64,000 bases of DNA from the NCBI RefSeq assembly GCF_015477775.1, contig NZ_JADLQO010000002.1, positions 992,001-1,056,000 on the forward strand. The letters run 5' to 3'. The translations under genes and the position numbers were made by a program. The notes below the pieces were generated by a model. The model searched no databases and was not told where the DNA came from. It saw only the letters and a program-made list of their open reading frames with translations. The DNA is from Nocardia abscessus (GTDB lineage: Bacteria > Actinomycetota > Actinomycetes > Mycobacteriales > Mycobacteriaceae). Of the stretch, positions 58,963-64,000 are shown piece after piece. Within the stretch, counting starts at the first letter, position 1. Each line of letters starts with the position of its first letter.

Positions 58963-59678
58963 CCGTGTTCCTGTCCGTCACCGATCTGCACGCGGGCTAT
59001 GGCGGAGCGAAAGTGTTGCACGGCTTGACCTTCGCCGTGGCGGAAGGCGAGGTCTGCGCGATCCTCGGCCCCAACGGCGCGGGCAAGACCACCCTGTTGC
59101 GCGCCTTGTGCGGCATGACCGGCGCGCGGGGCTCCGTTCGGCTGGGCGGCGGCGAGTGCACCGGAAAATCCCCGGACGCCATGGCCCGCGCCGGTGTCGC
59201 GCACGTGCCCGAGGGCCGCGGAACCTTCCTGCCGCTGACAGTCGAAGAGAACCTGCGGCTCGGCGCCTACCGGCACCGGGATCGGGTCCGTATCGAGGCC
59301 GACCTGCGCCGGGTCTTCGACTACTTCCCGGTGCTGAGAGAACGGCTGAAGGAGCCCGCGGGCGGACTGTCCGGCGGACAGCAGCAGATGTTGGCCATCG
59401 GCCGGGCCCTCATGTCGCGGCCGAGACTCCTGCTGCTGGACGAGCCGTCGCTCGGCCTCGCGCCTCTGGTCACCCAGGAGCTCTTTCAGATCGTGCACAC
59501 CATCAACGCGGAGGAACGCACCACCGTGATCGTCGTCGAGCAGAATGCCCATCTGGCGCTGGAAACCGCACACCACGCCCACGTCCTGGAGTCCGGGCGA
59601 ATCGTCCTGTCCGGCACCGCGGCCGAGATCCGAGCCGACGAACAGGTCGCGCGCTCCTACCTCGGATACCGGATCTGA
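58959..59678 (+). CDS. ABC transporter ATP-binding protein, LivF type
   Basis: The 239-residue protein has Walker A LGPNGAGKTT, HVPEGRGTFLPLTVEENLRLGA, signature LSGGQQQMLAIGRALM and LLLLDEPSLGLAPL, typical LivF. Starts at an ATG overlapping the previous stop (ATGA). Confidence 0.94.
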   Translation: MTVFLSVTDLHAGYGGAKVLHGLTFAVAEGEVCAILGPNGAGKTTLLRALCGMTGARGSVRLGGGECTGKSPDAMARAGVAHVPEGRGTFLPLTVEENLRLGAYRHRDRVRIEADLRRVFDYFPVLRERLKEPAGGLSGGQQQMLAIGRALMSRPRLLLLDEPSLGLAPLVTQELFQIVHTINAEERTTVIVVEQNAHLALETAHHAHVLESGRIVLSGTAAEIRADEQVARSYLGYRI

Positions 59679-59680
59679 TC

Positions 59681-60562
59681 ATGGCCGGATTCCTACAGCA
59701 GATCATCGAAGGGCTCAGCGCCGGAGCGATCTACGCCGGGCTGGCGCTGGCGTTGGTGCTCATCTACCGATTCACCGGCATCGTGAACTTCGCCCAAGGC
59801 GAGCTTGCGATGTTCTCGGCCTTCCTGGCCTGGCAGTTCGTCCAGTTCGGCATGCCGTTCTGGTCGGCGCTGCCCGCGACCCTCGCGGTGTCCTTCCTCG
59901 GCGGCATGCTGACCGAGCGCGTCGTCATCCGGCCGGTCGAGGGCGCTCCCGAACTGACGCTGGTCATCGTGACGGTCGGGTTGTTCTTCTTCGTCAATGC
60001 GGCGGCCGGCTGGATCTGGTCGTACCAGGTCAAGTCGTTCCCGAATCCGTTTCCCGAGGGCGGGTTGCGCGGCGGCGGCGTCACCGCCGGGTACGCCGGT
60101 CTGGGGGTACTCGCGGTGGTCGGCGTGGTGATGACGCTGCTGTACCTGCTGTTTCGCTACACCAAGATCGGACTGGCGATGCGCGCGGTCGCCGCTGATC
60201 CGGAGTCGGCCGCGCTCGTCGGAATCCGGGTCGGCACCGTGCTCGCATTGGGCTGGGGGCTCGCCGCGCTGGTCGGCGCGGTGTCGGGAGTGCTGTCGGC
60301 GCCGCTGCTGTTCCTGGAGCCCAACATGATGGGCGGGGTCCTGATCTACGCCTTCGCGGCGGCCACGCTGGGCGGGTTCGACAGTCCGGGCGGTGCGGTG
60401 GCCGGTGGGTTGATCGTCGGCGTCGCCGAAACCCTCACCGGCGCTTACGTCGACGTCATCGGGACCGAACTGAAGATCGGCGTGCCGCTGCTGATCATCC
60501 TCGGCGTCCCGCTCCTGCGCCCACAGGGTCTGTTCGGGACCGCGATGGTGGAAAGGGTGTGA
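59681..60562 (+). CDS. Branched-chain amino acid-type ABC permease, LivH
   Basis: The 293-residue permease has eight hydrophobic segments with LivH motifs: GLSAGAIYAGLALALVLIYR, GIVNFAQGELAMFSAFLAW, RAVAADPESAALVGI and ATLGGFDSPGGAVAGGLIVG. Two bp after the LivF stop. Confidence 0.94.
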   Translation: MAGFLQQIIEGLSAGAIYAGLALALVLIYRFTGIVNFAQGELAMFSAFLAWQFVQFGMPFWSALPATLAVSFLGGMLTERVVIRPVEGAPELTLVIVTVGLFFFVNAAAGWIWSYQVKSFPNPFPEGGLRGGGVTAGYAGLGVLAVVGVVMTLLYLLFRYTKIGLAMRAVAADPESAALVGIRVGTVLALGWGLAALVGAVSGVLSAPLLFLEPNMMGGVLIYAFAAATLGGFDSPGGAVAGGLIVGVAETLTGAYVDVIGTELKIGVPLLIILGVPLLRPQGLFGTAMVERV

Positions 60563-61632
60563 GCGACATGCGAACTCGGAATCCCGTCAGCGAACCGTCC
60601 GCGTCATCGGCCGACGACTCCGCTCCGGCGCCCGCGAAGACCTCGCGTCTGCTCGCGATCGCGACGGCACACCGGCAGACGGTGGCGATCGCCGCCCTGC
60701 TCGCGCTGGCCTGCTGCGCCCCGTTCCAGCTTGCGCCTTTCCACACCTTCCAGCTCGCGATGGCGATGGTCTACGCGATCGCTCTGCTCGGCCTGAATCT
60801 GCTGGTCGGTCACGCCGGCCAGATCTCGCTGGGGCACGGCGCCTTCTTCGGCGTCGGGGCCTACACCGCGGCGGTCCTGATGGACCGTTGGGACGCGCCA
60901 TATCTGGCGACCGTCCCGGTGGCCGCGGCGGTGACGTTCGCGCTCGGGTTCGCCCTCGGCGTGCCCGCGCTGCGGTTGCGCGGGCTGTATCTGGCGCTGG
61001 TCACCCTCTCCATCGCGATCTTCCTGGTACCGCTGCTCAAACGCTTCGAATCCCTCACCGGCGGTTCGATGGGCCTCACGCTGGCCAAACCGGCCGCACC
61101 GGAGTGGACGGGTCTGGCCGAGGATCAGTGGCTGTACTTCCTCGCGCTCGCCACCATGGCCCTGAGCTTCCTGCTGGTCGCCGGGATCATGCGGTCGAGG
61201 GTGGGCCGTGCCCTGCACGCCATCCGCGACAACGAGACCGCCGCCGAGGTGATGGGGGTGCGGCTGGCGTTCTACAAGACGCTCGCCTTCGCCTGCAGCG
61301 CGCTGCCCGCCGGTGTGGCGGGTTGCGTCTACACCTGGGTGATCGGATTCGTCTCCCCGGACTCGTTCGCGGTCGGCTTGTCGATCACCCTGCTGGCCGG
61401 GCTGGTCGTGGGCGGGCTCGGCTCGCAGTGGGGGCCGCTGCTGGGCGGACTGTTCGCGATGTACGTGCCGAGCTTCGCCCAGGACGTCGATCAGGCCGCC
61501 CCCGGTGTCGTCTTCGGACTGCTGATCATCGCGGTCATGTACCTCGCGCCGAACGGATTGGCCGGGCTCCTCGGCCGTGCGGCGCACCGGCTCGGACTCC
61601 TCGTTCGGAAAGGAAAATTCAATGCGCACTAA
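60559..61632 (+). CDS. Branched-chain amino acid-type ABC permease, LivM
   Basis: The 357-residue permease shows LLGLNLLVGHAGQISLGHGAFFGVGAY, GLYLALVTLSIAIFLVPLL and RDNETAAEVMGVRLAFYKTLAF, typical LivM. GTG start overlaps the LivH stop (GTGA). Confidence 0.94.
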   Translation: MSDMRTRNPVSEPSASSADDSAPAPAKTSRLLAIATAHRQTVAIAALLALACCAPFQLAPFHTFQLAMAMVYAIALLGLNLLVGHAGQISLGHGAFFGVGAYTAAVLMDRWDAPYLATVPVAAAVTFALGFALGVPALRLRGLYLALVTLSIAIFLVPLLKRFESLTGGSMGLTLAKPAAPEWTGLAEDQWLYFLALATMALSFLLVAGIMRSRVGRALHAIRDNETAAEVMGVRLAFYKTLAFACSALPAGVAGCVYTWVIGFVSPDSFAVGLSITLLAGLVVGGLGSQWGPLLGGLFAMYVPSFAQDVDQAAPGVVFGLLIIAVMYLAPNGLAGLLGRAAHRLGLLVRKGKFNAH

Positions 61633-62872
61633 GGCGATCCGCACCATCGGAGCCGCGGCCGCGGTCCTGCTCGCCGTCACGGCCTGCGGCGGCCGCGACG
61701 ACAGCGACGGCACCGTCGGCCAAGGCGAGTGCCGGGGTCAGCAGACCACGGGCATCACCGACACGGGCATCAAACTCGGTGGGATCTATCCGCTCTCCGG
61801 CCCGGCGTCCGCGTACGGCGAACTGCCGAAGGGTATCCGCGCCTACTTCGACTACCTCAACGCCGAGCAGGGCGGTATCGACGGCCGCAAAGTCGACTAC
61901 CTGGTGCGCGACGACGGCTATCAGCCGCCCAAGACCGTGGAGGAGACCCGCAGGCTGGTCGAGCAGGACCAGGTGTTCGCCGTCTTCCAGACCCTCGGCA
62001 CACCGACCTCCTCCGCGGTCTGGGACTACTTGAACCAGCGCAAGGTGCCGCAGGTCTTCGTCGCGGGCGGTGCGACGAAATGGGGCGCGGACACCGAGCA
62101 TCCGTGGACCATCGGCTGGCAGCCCAGCTATCGCACGGAGGGCCGTGCGTTCGCCAGGTACGTGCGCGAGCAGCGGCCGAACGCGACGGTGGCGGTGCTC
62201 TACCAGAACGACGACTTCGGCAAGGAACTGCTGACCAGCTTCACCGAGGCGGTGGCGGGCAGCGGCGTAGCGGTCGTCGCCGAGCAGAGCTACGAGGTCA
62301 CCGATCCCACGGTCGAACCGCAGGTCCGCAACCTGGCCGGCTCGAAGGCGGATGTGCTGCTGAACTTCTCCACACCGAAGTTCGCCGCCCAGGCGCTGGC
62401 CGCCGATGCCCGCAACGCGGACTGGAATCCGCTGCACATCGTCTCTCAGGTCGCCAACACGGTCAGCACGCTGAAGCCGGTCGGCCTGCAGAACGTCCAG
62501 GGCGTGGTGTCGGCGGCCTTCACCAAGGACCCGGCCGACCCGCAGTGGGCCGCCGATCCGGCGATGCTCGGCTACCGGGAGAAGCTGGCGAAGTACGGAC
62601 CCGGCGCCGATCCGACCAACCAGTACACGGTCGTCGGCTGGGCGATGGCGCAGAGCTTCCACAAGGCCATGGCGGCCGCGACATGCCCGACCCGCGAGGG
62701 TCTTCGCGACTCGGTGCGCGCGCTGAACCAGATCGGCGTCGACCTGCTGCTCCCCGGCATCACCCTCGCCACCGGCCCCGGGGACGCATTCCCGATGGAG
62801 GCGGTGCGGATGCAGCGCTTCGAGGGCGACCACTGGGTGCTCACCGGCGACGTCATCGAGGCCGGTCGATAG
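61622..62872 (+). CDS. ABC transporter substrate-binding lipoprotein, LivK type
   Basis: The 416-residue lipoprotein has a lipobox LLAVTACGG and the type I periplasmic-binding fold: GIKLGGIYPLSGPASAYGELPKG, INAEQ-type segment YLNAEQGGIDGRKVDYLVRDDGYQP, and VAVLYQNDDFGKELL. The bound ligand is not evident: homologues bind amino acids, amides, urea or aromatic acids. GGAAAGGAAAA upstream. Overlaps livM by 11 bp. Confidence 0.93.
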   Translation: MRTKAIRTIGAAAAVLLAVTACGGRDDSDGTVGQGECRGQQTTGITDTGIKLGGIYPLSGPASAYGELPKGIRAYFDYLNAEQGGIDGRKVDYLVRDDGYQPPKTVEETRRLVEQDQVFAVFQTLGTPTSSAVWDYLNQRKVPQVFVAGGATKWGADTEHPWTIGWQPSYRTEGRAFARYVREQRPNATVAVLYQNDDFGKELLTSFTEAVAGSGVAVVAEQSYEVTDPTVEPQVRNLAGSKADVLLNFSTPKFAAQALAADARNADWNPLHIVSQVANTVSTLKPVGLQNVQGVVSAAFTKDPADPQWAADPAMLGYREKLAKYGPGADPTNQYTVVGWAMAQSFHKAMAAATCPTREGLRDSVRALNQIGVDLLLPGITLATGPGDAFPMEAVRMQRFEGDHWVLTGDVIEAGR

Positions 62873-62950
62873 GCACCCCGCAGTACTCCCGCTCCGGCGC
62901 GATCCGGCGTCGGGGCGGGCCGGCAAGAAAACGATTGATGAGGAGCAACA

Positions 62951-63703
62951 ATGCAGTTGCGAAATTCAGCTGTGACCGCCCTGCTCGTGGCGGCCACCGT
63001 CGGCATCGGCGCGGGCGCCACCCAGGCCGCACCGGCGCAGGCGCAGCAAGAGGTGCGCTACGAAGTGAACCGCCAGGGCGACTCCGCGGTGCTGACCACC
63101 GACGGCGACCTCCGCATCGTCGCCGACCAGCTCGTGCTCACCGACCAGCACGGCACACCGGTAGCGGCCGTGCCGCTGACCTATCGGATGGACGACATCG
63201 CCTACCCGATCACGGCCCGGATCGACGGCGACGCCGCGACATTGACGCCTTCGCGCGAGAGCGGCACACCGGTGCAGGCGGTTACCGCCGCCGACATCGT
63301 CAGCGTGGATCAGGCCGCCAAGTCGGTGGCGGAATCCTTCACTCCCCGCGATCAGCTGGCACTCGGCGCATTCACCCAGCGGGTCACCATCGGCGGTGCG
63401 ATCAGCGCCATCATCGGCGCGGTCCTGGGCGGCGGCGTCGGCTGCCTGCTCGGCGCCGCGGCGGGGGCGACGATCGCCAGCCCGGTGATCGCCCTGCTGC
63501 TGCCCTGGGTGGGCGCGACGATCGCAGGCTGCGTCCTCGGCGCCGCCACCTTCGGCGCGGTGGGATCGATGGTCGGACTGATCACCGTGGGCGGCCCGAT
63601 CGCCCTGTTCTCGGCGTTTCAGTACTTCTCCACCATCCTCACGCCCTGCCCGCCCGACCTGCCCTACTGCAAGGACCCGGCCGCGCCCCCGCTGCCGCGA
63701 TAA
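62951..63703 (+). CDS. Secreted protein with glycine-rich hydrophobic C-terminal half
   Basis: The 250-residue protein has a signal peptide (to AQA-APAQAQ), an outside region of about 110 residues (YEVNRQGDSAVLTTDGDLRI to DIVSVDQ) and a C-terminal half made of long Gly/Ala-rich hydrophobic segments like AIIGAVLGGGVGCLLGAAAG and LITVGGPIALFSAFQYF that would insert in a membrane, ending in a Cys/Pro tail (CPPDLPYCKD). I recognise it only as a common nocardial exported type (DUF8020-like). GAGGAGC precedes the ATG. Terminator follows. Confidence 0.85.
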   Translation: MQLRNSAVTALLVAATVGIGAGATQAAPAQAQQEVRYEVNRQGDSAVLTTDGDLRIVADQLVLTDQHGTPVAAVPLTYRMDDIAYPITARIDGDAATLTPSRESGTPVQAVTAADIVSVDQAAKSVAESFTPRDQLALGAFTQRVTIGGAISAIIGAVLGGGVGCLLGAAAGATIASPVIALLLPWVGATIAGCVLGAATFGAVGSMVGLITVGGPIALFSAFQYFSTILTPCPPDLPYCKDPAAPPLPR

Positions 63704-63715
63704 CCCTCGCCGGTC

Positions 63716-63746
63716 CGCCGGCTCGCTCTCGCCGGGCGAGCCGGCG
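63716..63746 (+). terminator. Terminator-like hairpin after secreted protein gene
   Basis: An 11-bp perfect stem CGCCGGCTCGC / GCGAGCCGGCG with a 9-nt loop lies 13 bp after the stop. No T run. Confidence 0.6.
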
Positions 63747-63774
63747 CTGGTCGTCGACTCGGCCGGGCGCCCGG

Positions 63775-64000
63775 TCAACCGTCGCCGTGTCCGGACCGAA
63801 CGTCCCCGGCACCGGTCAGTCGGCATTGCCCGTTGTCACACGAACGCCGCAGCCTGCCCCGCGAGACGGTCTGCATCAGTCCGATCGCCCAGCAGGTCGG
63901 GCACCCGCGCAGGGCGAGCAGACCGATCGGGGCGAGCAGCAAGCTGAACGCCCCGAACACCGGCATGAACGCGATCGCGCCGATCAACGCGCCGAATCCC
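63775..64000 (-). CDS. Small membrane protein, partial (N-terminus beyond right edge)
   Basis: The minus-strand frame is open to the window edge: two hydrophobic segments (GFGALIGAIAFMPVFGAFSLLL and LAPIGLLALRG), then a Cys-containing part CPTCWAIGLMQTVSRGR and a tail with two Cys (RSCDNGQCRL). ATG 63987 exists but the in-frame residues upstream are also hydrophobic and continuous, so the real start is probably outside the window. Family not recognised. Confidence 0.65.
   Translation of the reverse strand, partial: GFGALIGAIAFMPVFGAFSLLLAPIGLLALRGCPTCWAIGLMQTVSRGRLRRSCDNGQCRLTGAGDVRSGHGDG

Overview
The window is high-GC DNA with many GTG and TTG starts and tightly overlapping ATGA/GTGA gene junctions. 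The gene set is typical of mycolic-acid actinobacteria: a resuscitation-promoting factor, an antigen-85-like mycolyltransferase/esterase, a Rv3717-like peptidoglycan amidase, and the glutamine synthetase / C26 peptidase / aldehyde dehydrogenase / SDR gene order known from Mycobacterium (Rv2860c-Rv2857c). A Nocardia or close relative is most likely. This is an inference, as no rRNA or tRNA gene is present to confirm it.

Layout. 1-5.3 kb: partial CobW-type GTPase, secreted amidase, small secreted protein, SDR, hotdog thioesterase, DUF6545-type membrane protein. 5.3-20.7 kb: a gene-poor 0.8 kb stretch, a TetR regulator and a SnoaL-like protein flank a six-gene biosynthetic operon. The operon encodes a highly reducing type I PKS, an alpha-oxoamine synthase, a UnbV/CRTAC1-like protein, a UnbU/RnfD-like membrane protein, a DUF1702 protein and a 3-ketodihydrosphingosine-reductase-like SDR, and it ends at a strong terminator. 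20.7-27 kb: DoxX/TetR pair, YrhB-like protein, a TPR-like protein with twelve exact 48-residue repeats, a decayed gene, an MFS transporter. 27.2-31.5 kb: gamma-glutamylation-type amine catabolism operon. 31.6-35.8 kb: two lipases and a PucR-type regulator. 35.8-39.7 kb: methyltransferase-like gene and a molybdate regulator-modABC block. 39.8-45.5 kb: thiolase/SDR pair, Rpf with a structured leader, hotdog protein, acyl-CoA dehydrogenase divergent from its probable TetR regulator. 45.5-50.9 kb: DJ-1/PfpI protein, MerR regulator facing a membrane-protein operon, TetR, mycolyltransferase-like esterase. 50.9-54.7 kb: remnants of a divergent MFS/TetR pair, a full DHA2-type MFS with a divergent LysR. 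54.7-63.7 kb: ADP-ribosylglycohydrolase, TetR, PucR regulator divergent from a branched-chain-amino-acid-type ABC transporter operon, a secreted glycine-rich membrane protein, and a partial gene at the right edge.

The most striking part is the 7.8-20.6 kb operon. The PKS has KS-AT-DH-ER-KR-ACP and no thioesterase. The overlapping next gene is a PLP-dependent alpha-oxoamine synthase, which would release the chain by decarboxylative condensation with an amino acid. The last gene carries the characteristic motif of 3-ketosphinganine reductases. Together these predict a sphingoid-base-like amino alcohol made by a PKS. Inserted in the same operon are homologues of three proteins otherwise known as the conserved accessory set of enediyne clusters, plus a stub of a flavin reductase gene. 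I know of no described pathway with this combination.

Regulation is unusually readable. Several regulator genes sit next to perfect or near-perfect inverted or direct repeats: TetR at 44.7 kb, MerR at 46.8 kb, TetR at 48.8 kb, LysR at 53.7 kb, TetR at 56 kb.
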